64,000 nucleotides of DNA from Litorilituus sp. (lineage in GTDB: Bacteria > Pseudomonadota > Gammaproteobacteria > Enterobacterales > Alteromonadaceae), in the NCBI GenBank assembly GCA_030754235.1, contig JASMAS010000059.1:1-64000 (forward strand). Direction: 5' to 3'. Under the pieces are notes generated by a model, which saw only the letters and a list, made by a program, of their open reading frames with translations, did not search any database and had not been told where the DNA came from. Position 1 is the stretch's first letter. Each line of letters opens with the position of its first letter. Position numbers and translations under genes: made by a program. Of the stretch, positions 9,592-19,681 are shown piece by piece.

Positions 9592-11503
9592 TTGTAGCAC
9601 TTTTTTTATTATAATTGCGGCGTGTTTTCGCTTTTCCCTTACCTTTTAAACTACTGAAGTTAGCCTGACTGGTATCATCCAAAAGACCACTTAGGCTTTT
9701 GGTCACATCACTCATAAAATCATTGTACTTTTTTTGTTTTTGGTAAATGGCTTCTAATTGAGCTTCCCATATGGCTGTCATATCAGGCTTACCGACACTT
9801 TCGGGCAATGCTAAAATTACGCTTCTACCGATATCTGTAGAAATAATTTCCTTTCCTTTTCTGCTTAAATATTGCCTTTTAAATAACAGTTCAATAATAC
9901 TCGCACGAGTAGCCTCAGTCCCAATACCGTCAGTATCTTTTAGTATTTTCTTTATGTCAGGCGATGTTACATATCGTGAGATGCCCGTCATAGCTGCTAG
10001 CAGCGTAGCATCTGTAAACCTCTTGGGAGGAGCTGTATTTTTATCTTGTATTTCACCATTGAGGCATAGTATTGGGTCACCTTTAGTAACGTCAGGTAAA
10101 GCTTCCTCTGGTTTTCTTGCTTCACTTTCTTCTTTGTTAAAAAGTGCTTGCCAGCCAACATACGTTAAATCTCTTTGTTTAGAGATAAATAACCCACCTT
10201 CAATAACTGTTTTGATTTCTTTATCAGCATACTGGCTAGGGGGGTAAAACTGTATTAAGTAATGCCTCGCCACTAGATAGTAAATATTTTGCTCATCTTT
10301 AGATAATTTCGATGGGTCAAGTTTCTTAGTTGTAGGAATGATTGCATGGTGGGCACCCACCTTTTTATCATTCCAAGCAGGACTTTTTAAAGATAAGTCT
10401 GCCCCACTAGTATAATGGGCTAATTTGTCGTGAGTCGATTCAATTGATTGAACAACTTTTGGAGCATCACCCAAATGGCCTTTTGGTAGATACCTACAAT
10501 CAGATCTTGGGTAAGTAATTATCTTGTGGCGCTCATACAATGCCTGACAAGTATCAAGAACCTTTTGAGCGCTATAGCCAAACACTTTTGCAGCTTCTAT
10601 TTGAAGCGACGATAACGAGTGAGGTAATGGGGCTGTTTTCTTAGATGTTTTTTTTATGAAATCAGAAATATTTCCTTGTTTATTGGTAATACGATTTACT
10701 ACATTTTCAGCTAGTTGCCTGTGGAGAACTCGATGCTCATCATCCATGTATGGCTCACATGCTTCACTTGGCTTCCACTTTCCTTTGTAAACTTCACCTT
10801 TTTCAGTTTGTAATGTTGCTACTACTTCATAAAATGGTTTGGAAACAAAGTTTTCAATTTCAAGATCTCTATGTACAACTAACCCTAAGACAGGAGTTTG
10901 TACTCGACCAATTGATAGCACTCCTTGGTAGCCGCCTTTCTGTCCTTGTAAGGTGCACATGCGTGTCATGTTCATCCCGTAAAGCCAGTCAGCTCTCGCT
11001 CTAGCGAGTGCAGAAATCGACAAAGATAAGAACTTAGAGTTTGGTTTTAAATCATTTAATGCTTTTTTTACTGCACTTGGGTTCAAATCACTAACAAGAC
11101 AACGTAAAGCTGCTTTTTTCTTTTGATCAGAAGCACCGCAATAGTTGATCATTTCATCTATTAAAATTTGCCCTTCACGATCCGGATCACCTAAATTTAC
11201 AAGTACGTCAGCTTCTTTAATGAGTTTCTTTACAACATTAAACTGCTTCTTAGTCTTACTTTTAACAACAAGCTTCCAATTTGAAGGTATGATTGGTAAA
11301 TGTTCTACAGACCACTTTTTAAAAGCAGGATCATAAGCATCAGGTTCTGCCTGCTCTAACAAATGTCCAATGCACCATGTCACAATGTCTCCATTCCCAA
11401 CTTTAATAAAGCCGTCGCTTTTTTGATGAGGTCTTGGAAGAACATCAGCAACAGCTCTACCGAGGCTTGGTTTTTCAGCAATATATAATTTCATTTTTGT
11501 CAT
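9554..11503 (-). CDS. topB: DNA topoisomerase III, intact divergent copy
   Basis: Full-length 649 aa: 'AEKPSLGRAVADVLP', 'GDPDREGQILIDE', 'SIGRVQTPVLGLVV', 'YPRSDCRYLP', 'GIGTEATRASIIELLFKR'. Confidence 0.95.
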   Translation of the reverse strand: MTKMKLYIAEKPSLGRAVADVLPRPHQKSDGFIKVGNGDIVTWCIGHLLEQAEPDAYDPAFKKWSVEHLPIIPSNWKLVVKSKTKKQFNVVKKLIKEADVLVNLGDPDREGQILIDEMINYCGASDQKKKAALRCLVSDLNPSAVKKALNDLKPNSKFLSLSISALARARADWLYGMNMTRMCTLQGQKGGYQGVLSIGRVQTPVLGLVVHRDLEIENFVSKPFYEVVATLQTEKGEVYKGKWKPSEACEPYMDDEHRVLHRQLAENVVNRITNKQGNISDFIKKTSKKTAPLPHSLSSLQIEAAKVFGYSAQKVLDTCQALYERHKIITYPRSDCRYLPKGHLGDAPKVVQSIESTHDKLAHYTSGADLSLKSPAWNDKKVGAHHAIIPTTKKLDPSKLSKDEQNIYYLVARHYLIQFYPPSQYADKEIKTVIEGGLFISKQRDLTYVGWQALFNKEESEARKPEEALPDVTKGDPILCLNGEIQDKNTAPPKRFTDATLLAAMTGISRYVTSPDIKKILKDTDGIGTEATRASIIELLFKRQYLSRKGKEIISTDIGRSVILALPESVGKPDMTAIWEAQLEAIYQKQKKYNDFMSDVTKSLSGLLDDTSQANFSSLKGKGKAKTRRNYNKKSATTNRRRKASFLRT

Positions 11504-11519
11504 TATTTTTAATTATTCT

Positions 11520-11694
11520 TGTCAATCTATAGGCTAAACAAGGGAGGATTTGACCTTTATAAGAGATTTTTTGTCAAATATCATACTATTTTGTCAATCT
11601 GATCTTGCTGACAGGTGTGTCAATCGTATTTCTATTGAACATCTCTTTATCCCAATAAAAATAAGTGAAATAGTCACTGTCAATCACTTGACAA
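11520..11694. repeat. Cluster of seven TGTCA/TGACA pentamers
   Basis: TGTCA at 11520, 11572, 11592, 11618 and 11679; TGACA at 11609 and 11690; includes TGACAggtgTGTCA (11609-11622) and TGTCAatcactTGACA (11679-11694). Confidence 0.6.
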
Positions 11695-11705
11695 TTAGTT
11701 GTTGC

Positions 11706-12023
11706 ACGATCTGGATCTCCTGCATGGATGATAGTATTAGCTTGTTTAACTAATGTTCTTAATGCACTGAGTTGCGCTTTTGTTCTAGCTATAGGCTTTA
11801 GTTGCCACTGCTGTGGCACTATCGGTAAGTTTTCCATAGACCATTTTTTAAGACTAGGATCATAATCTTGCGGATCAGCTTGCGCCAACACATGCCCAAC
11901 ACACCAACTGACAATATCGCCATTAGCCACTTCAATGTGAGTTTTATGCTTCTTGTGCGGTTTAGGTAAAGCGGCCGCAATCGCTCGTCCTAAACTAGGC
12001 TTTTCGGCAACATATAATTTCAA
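11706..12023 (-). pseudogene. topB: N-terminal fragment of native DNA topoisomerase III
   Basis: MKLYVAEKPSLGRAIAAALPKPHKK...HAGDPDR, then unrelated sequence (ATTNCQVIDSDYF...) to stop at 11586. Confidence 0.9.
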
Positions 12024-12107
12024 CTAGGTTCAACATGCAAGTCATTTTAGCATAAAGCATAGCTAAACACTGTTTTTTTGTACAGCTAAATTTACTTCTT
12101 AATGCCA

Positions 12108-12911
12108 TTACTGTGTTAGAGGTATTAACTTCTTTTGCACCTTTTTCATATGCTCACGAAAACTTTTATCAAACTTACTCTCACCACAATTAAACGTCGA
12201 ACTAGAAGCCTCAACAGGGCTGCCTAAAAACTGTTTACGTTCAAGAGTACAAACACCATTGTCACCCTTAGTCATTGAGATACTATCAGAGATTGTTGTG
12301 GTGTTTTTTTTTCGCTGTTGAGCCGGCGTTAATTGTTTTTCTGAGCGGGGAACAGAAATTTGTTCGCCGTGCATTATTGAAGCTGATCTAAATTGTTTAA
12401 ATAGTGATAACTGATCAGCAATAATTTTCTCATTAATGGCACTTCGCAAGTTATCAAGCTGTTTATAAGATGAAAATACTGGTGATTTTTTAGCTGTTTT
12501 GGGTACCTCTCTCATTTTTTGAGATAAACTCGGCACAACATTAGGGCTTTTTACTTTCGCTATCGCCTTTGTTTTTGTCTCAGAGCTTAGCAGCTCTTCT
12601 TTAAGCGGCGTTTTCAGTGGTGATTCCGCCCTCTCAATGAGCTCAACTTGTACAGCGTGAGTATTTTCTATTCTCGTTGTTTTTTTATAAAGATAACTTT
12701 TAATTGCCTTTGAATTGGCATTAGTTACTTCTTGCTGTGGCTGGGTCGCCAGAGTACTTAACAGCATAAGCAGCAACACATGAAAAACAATAGATATAAA
12801 CAGTGTTAACGCATATTTTTTCAAGACAAGGCTTCTATCTTGAGCCAACTTTAATGGTTGCCGTTTAAGAACGCTTTCATCTATAAAAAGTCCATTTAGC
12901 ACAAATGACAA
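12108..12911 (-). CDS. Hypothetical protein with one N-terminal TM segment
   Basis: Long ORF; TM 'YALTLFISIVFHVLLLMLLSTL'; no family recognised. Confidence 0.6.
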   Translation of the reverse strand: MSFVLNGLFIDESVLKRQPLKLAQDRSLVLKKYALTLFISIVFHVLLLMLLSTLATQPQQEVTNANSKAIKSYLYKKTTRIENTHAVQVELIERAESPLKTPLKEELLSSETKTKAIAKVKSPNVVPSLSQKMREVPKTAKKSPVFSSYKQLDNLRSAINEKIIADQLSLFKQFRSASIMHGEQISVPRSEKQLTPAQQRKKNTTTISDSISMTKGDNGVCTLERKQFLGSPVEASSSTFNCGESKFDKSFREHMKKVQKKLIPLTQ

Positions 12912-13157
12912 AACACTTTTTTAACCTTAGGTGCTTAATAGACTGTGAAAATAACATTAGGTTCATCACAGTTAAAAAATATCGCACCACAAAAGTGCAA
13001 GTATACTATGAAAAGGCAAGAACACCTTAACAACAAACTCTAACCCACTAATAAACAACATTAAATATTATGGTTTATTTTTTGCTAATAGATTATCAAA
13101 AGGAAATTATTCTCATTCCTTATTGTTTTTAATTATTACCCCTTATAAGGCTCCTTT

Positions 13158-15383
13158 ATGTTGTTAGGCCGAAAAAATAGAAAACCCATCACTATTCCTG
13201 ACAAAAAAGTAGATGAATGGCATTATACCACTTGCAACTATTGCTCTACCGGCTGTTCAATTGAAATTGGCTTAAATCAAAAAAAAGAAATTGTCACTAC
13301 AAGAGGTCATGCAGGTGCCGATGTCAATCGCGGTAAGCTATGTATTAAAGGCTTATTAGAGCATGAATTATTCGACAGTGCTGGACGGGGCACTCAGCCC
13401 TTAATACGAGAGTTGCATTTTGAAAAATTTCAACAAACTAGCTGGGATCAGGCACTGGACTCTAGTGCGGAAAAAATCAAATCAATACAAGCTAAATATG
13501 GCCGTGACGCTTTTGCCATTGTCTCTACAGGTCAATTATTAACCGAAGAGTTTTATACTTTAGGAAAACTGACTCGTGGGTGCATTGGTACCAATAACTA
13601 CGATGGTAATACAACCTTATGTATGGCCTCAGCAGTCAGCGGATATAAGCGCTCATTCGGCGCTGACGGGCCTCCAGGATGTTACGATGATTTTGAACAT
13701 ACTCACTGCTTAATAGCATTTGGGTCAAACCTACCTGAGCAGCACCCTATTATTTACTGGCGATTAAAAGAAGCGCTTGAAAAGCGGAAGTTTCCACTGA
13801 TCGTGGTTGATCCACGAGTTACCATGCTTGCGCAATTTGCTGACATTCATTTACCCATAACGCCAGGCACTGATTGTGTGCTGATTAACGCAATGATGCA
13901 TGTCATCATCAACGAAAAACTACAAGATCAAGCTTACATTGACGCTCACACCCAAGGCTTTGAAGCCATAAAATTACTGGTTCAAGAATATTCCCCTAAA
14001 TCAGCTCAACACCTATGTGGTATTGACGAAGACACTATTAGAAGTGTTGCCCGACTATACGCTAAAGCACCTGCTGCGATGAGTATTTGGACCATGGGCA
14101 TAAACCAATCAACCCATGGTTCAGATGGTGTTGCCAATATAAATAACTTAAACTTAATTACTGGTAACATTGGTAAAAAAGGTGGTACCAGTTTATCTAT
14201 TACCGGTCAATGTAATGCCATGGGCACACGTGAATGGTCTTCTTGCTCTGGGCTCCCTGGTTATCGTTATTTAGAAAATGAAAGTGATCGCCAAGAAATC
14301 GCTGACTTTTGGGGAATTGATCCAGCGTTTTTTCCAAAAAAACGTGGTTTACAACAAACTGATATTTTCTCTGCTATTGAAACTGGTGAAATTAAAGGTT
14401 TATGGCTGATAGCAACCAACCCAATGACCTCCATGCCCAATACGGGACGTATTCGTAAAATATTAGAGAAATTAGATTTTCTCATCGTTCAAGATGTTTA
14501 TCAGGACGTTGAAACAAATCAATACGCTCATGTATATTTGCCTGCTTCAGTGTGGTCCGAGAAAGAAGGTTGCCACACCAATACTGAACGTCGCGTTAAT
14601 TTAATCACAAAGATCATGCCAAGCTTTGCTAATTCTAAGCCTGACTTTTGGATTTTTAACCACATGGCAACACGTTTTGACCATGGCAATATCATCCACT
14701 TTCCTGAGAATGCTGAAGGTGCTTTTGAAGAAATGAAACAGCTCTCTAACGGGAAAAATGCATATAATGAACAACGAACACTCGATATTTCAGGGATGAG
14801 TTATGAGAAGCTAGTTCAAGCTCGCGGAATTCAATGGCCTTATCGCCAAAAAGATGATGAAGAACACGGCAGTTTAAAAGGTGATCCTCGTTTATACACT
14901 GATGGACAATTTCAAACGACATCAGGAAAAGCCAATTTAATCCCTGTTTCTTTTTACAATAATAATGAGCAACCTTGTCAAGAATATCCTTTTTGGCTTA
15001 ACTCAGGACGTGTAGTTGAACACTTTCATACCAGAACTCGTACCGGAAAAATAGGTAACTGCAATAAGTTTAGTCCCACCCCTTATATGGAGATGAACCC
15101 TGATGCAGCTAAGGAGCTAGGCGTCAAGCATCAAAGTTATGTCAGGCTTACTAGTCGCCGTGGTGACAGCATAGTGATGGTGCAGTTAACGCAAAGAGTA
15201 CCACGTAACATGGTGTTTGTACCTTTTCATTTTCACGATTGTGTCAACAGATTAACTCTTGGTTTGTTAGATCCACACTCAAGGCAGCCAGCATTCAAAC
15301 AATGCTCTGTTCGCATCGAAGTATTAGACGCTATCCAACAAATTGAAGCCGCAAAACTGAATGTAGAACGTCGAAAATTTTAG
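13158..15383 (+). CDS. Molybdopterin oxidoreductase, assimilatory nitrate reductase (NasA)-like catalytic subunit
   Basis: N-terminal CNYCSTGC...GKLCIKG 4Fe-4S motif; 'NTTLCMASAVSGYKRSFGADGPPGCYDD' with Cys at the Mo-ligand position; no Tat signal. Confidence 0.88.
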   Translation: MLLGRKNRKPITIPDKKVDEWHYTTCNYCSTGCSIEIGLNQKKEIVTTRGHAGADVNRGKLCIKGLLEHELFDSAGRGTQPLIRELHFEKFQQTSWDQALDSSAEKIKSIQAKYGRDAFAIVSTGQLLTEEFYTLGKLTRGCIGTNNYDGNTTLCMASAVSGYKRSFGADGPPGCYDDFEHTHCLIAFGSNLPEQHPIIYWRLKEALEKRKFPLIVVDPRVTMLAQFADIHLPITPGTDCVLINAMMHVIINEKLQDQAYIDAHTQGFEAIKLLVQEYSPKSAQHLCGIDEDTIRSVARLYAKAPAAMSIWTMGINQSTHGSDGVANINNLNLITGNIGKKGGTSLSITGQCNAMGTREWSSCSGLPGYRYLENESDRQEIADFWGIDPAFFPKKRGLQQTDIFSAIETGEIKGLWLIATNPMTSMPNTGRIRKILEKLDFLIVQDVYQDVETNQYAHVYLPASVWSEKEGCHTNTERRVNLITKIMPSFANSKPDFWIFNHMATRFDHGNIIHFPENAEGAFEEMKQLSNGKNAYNEQRTLDISGMSYEKLVQARGIQWPYRQKDDEEHGSLKGDPRLYTDGQFQTTSGKANLIPVSFYNNNEQPCQEYPFWLNSGRVVEHFHTRTRTGKIGNCNKFSPTPYMEMNPDAAKELGVKHQSYVRLTSRRGDSIVMVQLTQRVPRNMVFVPFHFHDCVNRLTLGLLDPHSRQPAFKQCSVRIEVLDAIQQIEAAKLNVERRKF

Positions 15384-15410
15384 CTCTTTAGAGCATTTTA
15401 GGTAAACAAA

Positions 15411-17426
15411 ATGAACCAAATATTAAATAAGCCCAAAGTGAAAACAACAAGCTCGGTAGACACCTTTAATCCTAAAGAAACAAAGCATGCTGTTGAAAAA
15501 ACTGAGCAACAAGAGCGTTCAAGTCATTGGCAAGTGCGCACGCAAGAGCAAGATTATGCCTTCTTGCCTGACCGTCAACTATCCTCTCAAGAAGTGGCGA
15601 TAGAAAATCGATACGGAAAACGCATTGATTTAGTTGAGCTAACAGACACCCCTAAAAACCGTTCACTATTTATTAACGAGAACCCCGAGGTGGGCAGCAA
15701 CCCAAATCGCAATAAACAACACGGGTTTTTCTTTACCGCTGACAACTGTATAGGTTGCCATGCCTGTGAGGCCGCCTGCTCCGAAAAAAATGAAAACCCT
15801 GCTCACTTAGCTTTTAGATCTGTCGGTTATGTTGAAGGCGGCACGTATCCTGATTATAAGCGCATGAATATTTCCATGGCATGTAACCATTGCGATGATC
15901 CCGTTTGCTTAAAAGGTTGTCCTACTCGTGCATACACCAAACACGCTGAATATGGCGCTGTTTTACAAGATCCAGAAACCTGCTTTGGCTGTGGTTACTG
16001 TACTTGGGTATGCCCCTACAATGCTCCACAACTTGATCCTGTTAAGGGTAGAGTCTCAAAATGTAATATGTGTGTTGACCGTTTAGAAGTCGGTTTAAAA
16101 CCTGCTTGTGTTTCTGCCTGTGTTGGTAATGCACTTGATTTTGGTGTCATTGAAACTACGCCTAACAACAGAGAACAATGTAAAACGACTATCCCTGGTT
16201 TTCCAAGCCCTGACATTACTCATCCAAACATTCGTTTTCAACAGGTTAAAAGTTTACCCAATGAAATGACACGTACGGATGCAACGCCAGTGAAGTATCA
16301 CAAAGATACTCAAGGTAATTATCAACCGGTAATCGATCAAAAAGAAGGGGTGGATAAACAGTGGAACTTGAGCCGTTTAAATTCTCGTGAAAATCCATTG
16401 GTATTATTTACCTTATTTGCGCAGGCCGCTTTAGGTACGTTCGCTATTCCGTTTATTGGTGCATTATTTGGTATTGATGCCCTCGTCAGTTTTAACAACT
16501 CAGATATGTTCGCCCCTTTAACAATTACAGCATTACTCATGACCAGTTTCGCCCTGCTCATGAGTGTTACCCATTTAGGTAAACCAATGCGTTTTTATCG
16601 AGGTTTTAATAACTTACGCTATTCACCAATGGCTAGAGAGGGCTTTGGCTTAGCCATGTTTAGTGCAGGTTGTGGGTTAACAGCTTTATTTGCGTTACCC
16701 ACTAATACTTGGCTGGTTGATGTAATACAACAAGTCTTCGGAATAAATTTAGCCATTATCAAAGACCATGTACCATTAACAAATTTAGTGACAGTCACAG
16801 GTGTTTTTTCACTACTTAGTGGTGGAGCAGGTTTATTTTATATGAATAAATGTTATCAAATTAAAGCGAGACCTTTTTGGAACCACCTACAAACGGCAAC
16901 AGCCTTTGTCGGCAACACGTTATCGCTAGGGGCTATAGTCTCAGGCATTATGGTTATCACCAGTTTATTAGTGATGGGTTTAGCGATTGAGCAAGCAAGC
17001 GTAGTATTTGCCAGTGTATTTACCCTAGGTTTAATCATTGAAGCCATAGGTTTAGTGATACATAATTATGATTTAAACCGCAGTGAAAATGAGGGCGGAG
17101 CTGCTCACTATGTGCAATGTACCACATTTGGTAAAACCTACCGGTTACGTAATTGCCTACTAACTTTAAACATAGTGGTAGCATGTACTTTATTAGGATT
17201 GCATTTTTCTGGTGTAGACAGTAATATTTTGCTCTTTGCATGGTTAGGGTTAGGCTTACTAAACAGCTTAACCGCCCTTATCGGTAGAGCATTATTTTAT
17301 ATTTTAGTGATACCAACCACTATGCCGGGTGCCTTCTTCTGGAAAAATAAACGCTTTGAAGAACATGCTCGCGATACCGGGTTGGCAAATAATCCCGCTT
17401 CAGGTGTTGCCCCTATAGGTCATTAA
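15411..17426 (+). CDS. Fused 4Fe-4S ferredoxin (DmsB-like) and DmsC-like membrane anchor protein
   Basis: Cys clusters CIGCHACEAAC, CNHCDDPVCLKGCP, CFGCGYCTWVCP, CNMCVDRLEVGLKPACVSAC, followed by several C-terminal TM helices. Confidence 0.9.
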   Translation: MNQILNKPKVKTTSSVDTFNPKETKHAVEKTEQQERSSHWQVRTQEQDYAFLPDRQLSSQEVAIENRYGKRIDLVELTDTPKNRSLFINENPEVGSNPNRNKQHGFFFTADNCIGCHACEAACSEKNENPAHLAFRSVGYVEGGTYPDYKRMNISMACNHCDDPVCLKGCPTRAYTKHAEYGAVLQDPETCFGCGYCTWVCPYNAPQLDPVKGRVSKCNMCVDRLEVGLKPACVSACVGNALDFGVIETTPNNREQCKTTIPGFPSPDITHPNIRFQQVKSLPNEMTRTDATPVKYHKDTQGNYQPVIDQKEGVDKQWNLSRLNSRENPLVLFTLFAQAALGTFAIPFIGALFGIDALVSFNNSDMFAPLTITALLMTSFALLMSVTHLGKPMRFYRGFNNLRYSPMAREGFGLAMFSAGCGLTALFALPTNTWLVDVIQQVFGINLAIIKDHVPLTNLVTVTGVFSLLSGGAGLFYMNKCYQIKARPFWNHLQTATAFVGNTLSLGAIVSGIMVITSLLVMGLAIEQASVVFASVFTLGLIIEAIGLVIHNYDLNRSENEGGAAHYVQCTTFGKTYRLRNCLLTLNIVVACTLLGLHFSGVDSNILLFAWLGLGLLNSLTALIGRALFYILVIPTTMPGAFFWKNKRFEEHARDTGLANNPASGVAPIGH

Positions 17427-17692
17427 TAGTTTTAAACTGCGGTAATTGTATGAGTCTGGTAGGTTGTATAGCGAAAAAACACTTGTATAAGCTTAGGTTG
17501 ACTACATTAGAAAGGTTATTTATCAATAAACACTTAATCCGTTTTTCAACACAAGCCTTTACACTAGGAACCATTGAACTTTCATGTTTGCATTTTAGCC
17601 AAATTAAGTGTTTTTATAAGAATCTAGCATAAGTTGTTCTATGTAAATTCTTCGCAACAAAGTGCAAAAAGTACTTAACCGAATCCGAAGGA

Positions 17693-17762
17693 CAGCGTTT
17701 ATTCGTCATTGCTACAGCCCTACAGCTTAGTAGTTTCAAAAGACGAGGAAAAATAAACGCTG
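17693..17762. repeat. Inverted repeat in convergent intergenic region
   Basis: CAGCGTTTATT (17693-17703) / AATAAACGCTG (17752-17762) perfect 11-bp arms. Confidence 0.5.
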
Positions 17763-17785
17763 CTTTTTACCGGTTAAATGAATGA

Positions 17786-19681
17786 TCAAACCATATCTTT
17801 GAAAGGGTTTTCATTTGGCAACTTAACCGCATGTGTAAACTCAGCAAAAGTTAAGTTTTCGTCATTGATATCTATCGCGGCTTCATCGAGTAAACCTTCG
17901 CCAAATTTATAAATAATATCAAAATCACCTTGATTTGCACGTTGACGGTACCCCTCTTGCGCCTGCGTCACTGATTTTAATTTTTGTTGATATCCATCCA
18001 TTGCCTCTTCACCATAACGCTTTTCCATCATAGTTAAAGTTATTTTCGGTGAGAAAACCGCAGCGGTAGCATTATTGCCACCAAAACCTTTTGAATTGAT
18101 AAAAGCAATATCCATTTCGCCACATTGCCAATGATCAGTAGCAATATTTAAACGATCATTATGAACATCTTCTGCAACCTTATCAATGGTCGTCACACCC
18201 GGCATGATTTTGTCATTAAAAATTCCTAATGCCATAGCCATTTGATCACCACTAGCAGGACCAATAGTATGACCGACAAAGGCTTTAGGGGCAGCTACAG
18301 GCCAATTTTCAATATTGAAACTGCTCGCTATGCGATCATAAATTAATGATTCAGTAACACGGTTTTGTGGAGTACTTGAACCGTGGGCAAGAATAAAACT
18401 ACGTTGTTGTAAAGATTCTTCTCCCAACACGCTTTTTGCTAAAGCAACCGACTTAGCCATAGTAATATAATTACCCGGTCCAGGAGCCGTGATTGATTTT
18501 TTATAACCATCAGCATTAACAAAAACATCAGCAACCGAGCCCATCACATTTGCGCCCATTTCAAGAGCAAGAGCATCATCCATCAATACAATAAATTGCG
18601 CACCTTCGCCAATAGTAAAACCACAATTATCACCAAATGGCCGGCTAGTTCTGCGGTGATTGGCTTTATCACTTTGATCTAATTTCTTTAAACCTTCTTC
18701 ATTGGCTAAGGCGCTCATATTACCAAACCCTTCAATAACTTCAGGGGTAATTGGAGCTTCAGCACTACCAACAATGGCAACACGTATACGGCCTGCTTGC
18801 ATATCTTGTACAGCAGAACGTAAGTTATATAAAAAAGTAGCACAGGCACCTGAAGAAGAAAAAGTGGTACCAACATTACCGGTAACATAGGCGTTAATGA
18901 AGTCAGTTGACATAGTATTTAACCCTAACGCCAACTGCTTAGTACTAACACGAGCACCTGATAAGCGGCTTTTCACTAAACCACCTAAACCCTCATGTTG
19001 CATTTGACCCACAACAGAGGCCGAATAAGTACCAACTTGATCTGGAGTTATTATGTCTACTATAGCATCCCACGCAATACCCGTTGAGCGAATAGCATCA
19101 GTTGCCGCAAAAATAGTTGCTTGTAAACCACGTGGTTGATAGCGGCTGTTATAAAGTGCACCAGGCTCAAAACCTGTTGGCATTTGCCCTGCAGCTTTAA
19201 TTGGATTATCACGATAAGCATCATGAAAAATTGTTAAATGCTCTGGTATTTCAACACTCACTTTACCCCCTTCAAGCTCTGTAACTAACCAAGCATGAGG
19301 TATAGGATGAGGTAGCTCTTTGGCACGCAACTCAAAACATAGATGTTTATCAACGGGGCGAACATGCATTTTTTGATGCCAATGCGTGGCATCAACATCA
19401 AAGTGGTTTTTCTCTATTTTACGGATCAAGGTACCATCAAGTATTTGTTGACCAAACTTAGATTCAACGTCACTTGCGTTAATTTCATTACCTTGTTGAT
19501 CACATAGCTTTCCGTTTTGTAAAGAAACTAATTTCATTAGGCTTGCTAAACCAACAAAAGTTTCTTCACGAGCCTGAGCATTAATTTTATCGATAACAAT
19601 GCGGCGAAAACCTTGGTGAAATGAAGTGCGCCCAGCAGCATTAACTCCCCCCATACCAACAATGACAGGTAATGATGTCAT
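17786..19681 (-). CDS. fabY: Beta-ketoacyl-ACP synthase, long FabY-type
   Basis: 631 aa; 'SSSGACATFLYNLRSAV', 'LAHGSSTPQNRVTES', 'FVGHTIGPASGDQ', 'NSKGFGGNNATA'; length fits FabY. Confidence 0.8.
   Translation of the reverse strand: MTSLPVIVGMGGVNAAGRTSFHQGFRRIVIDKINAQAREETFVGLASLMKLVSLQNGKLCDQQGNEINASDVESKFGQQILDGTLIRKIEKNHFDVDATHWHQKMHVRPVDKHLCFELRAKELPHPIPHAWLVTELEGGKVSVEIPEHLTIFHDAYRDNPIKAAGQMPTGFEPGALYNSRYQPRGLQATIFAATDAIRSTGIAWDAIVDIITPDQVGTYSASVVGQMQHEGLGGLVKSRLSGARVSTKQLALGLNTMSTDFINAYVTGNVGTTFSSSGACATFLYNLRSAVQDMQAGRIRVAIVGSAEAPITPEVIEGFGNMSALANEEGLKKLDQSDKANHRRTSRPFGDNCGFTIGEGAQFIVLMDDALALEMGANVMGSVADVFVNADGYKKSITAPGPGNYITMAKSVALAKSVLGEESLQQRSFILAHGSSTPQNRVTESLIYDRIASSFNIENWPVAAPKAFVGHTIGPASGDQMAMALGIFNDKIMPGVTTIDKVAEDVHNDRLNIATDHWQCGEMDIAFINSKGFGGNNATAAVFSPKITLTMMEKRYGEEAMDGYQQKLKSVTQAQEGYRQRANQGDFDIIYKFGEGLLDEAAIDINDENLTFAEFTHAVKLPNENPFKDMV

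Noticed and set aside
9771-10247. 158-aa plus-strand ORF and neighbours inside the intact topB
   Set aside because: Antisense shadow ORFs of topB; no ribosome-binding site or family features noted.
11586-11705. The 3' end of ORF 11586..12023 as functional topoisomerase sequence
   Set aside because: After GDPDR the frame is unrelated to TopB and is simply read-through into inserted DNA.
8640-11720. Calling the topB insert a Tn7-like or CAST element
   Set aside because: No tnsA/B/C/D, tniQ, Cas or integrase genes in the insert, and only one end has a repeat cluster; the evidence supports a hypothesis, not a call.
13158-15383. Periplasmic nitrate reductase NapA
   Set aside because: No Tat signal peptide and no napBCD neighbours; the N-terminus looks cytoplasmic.
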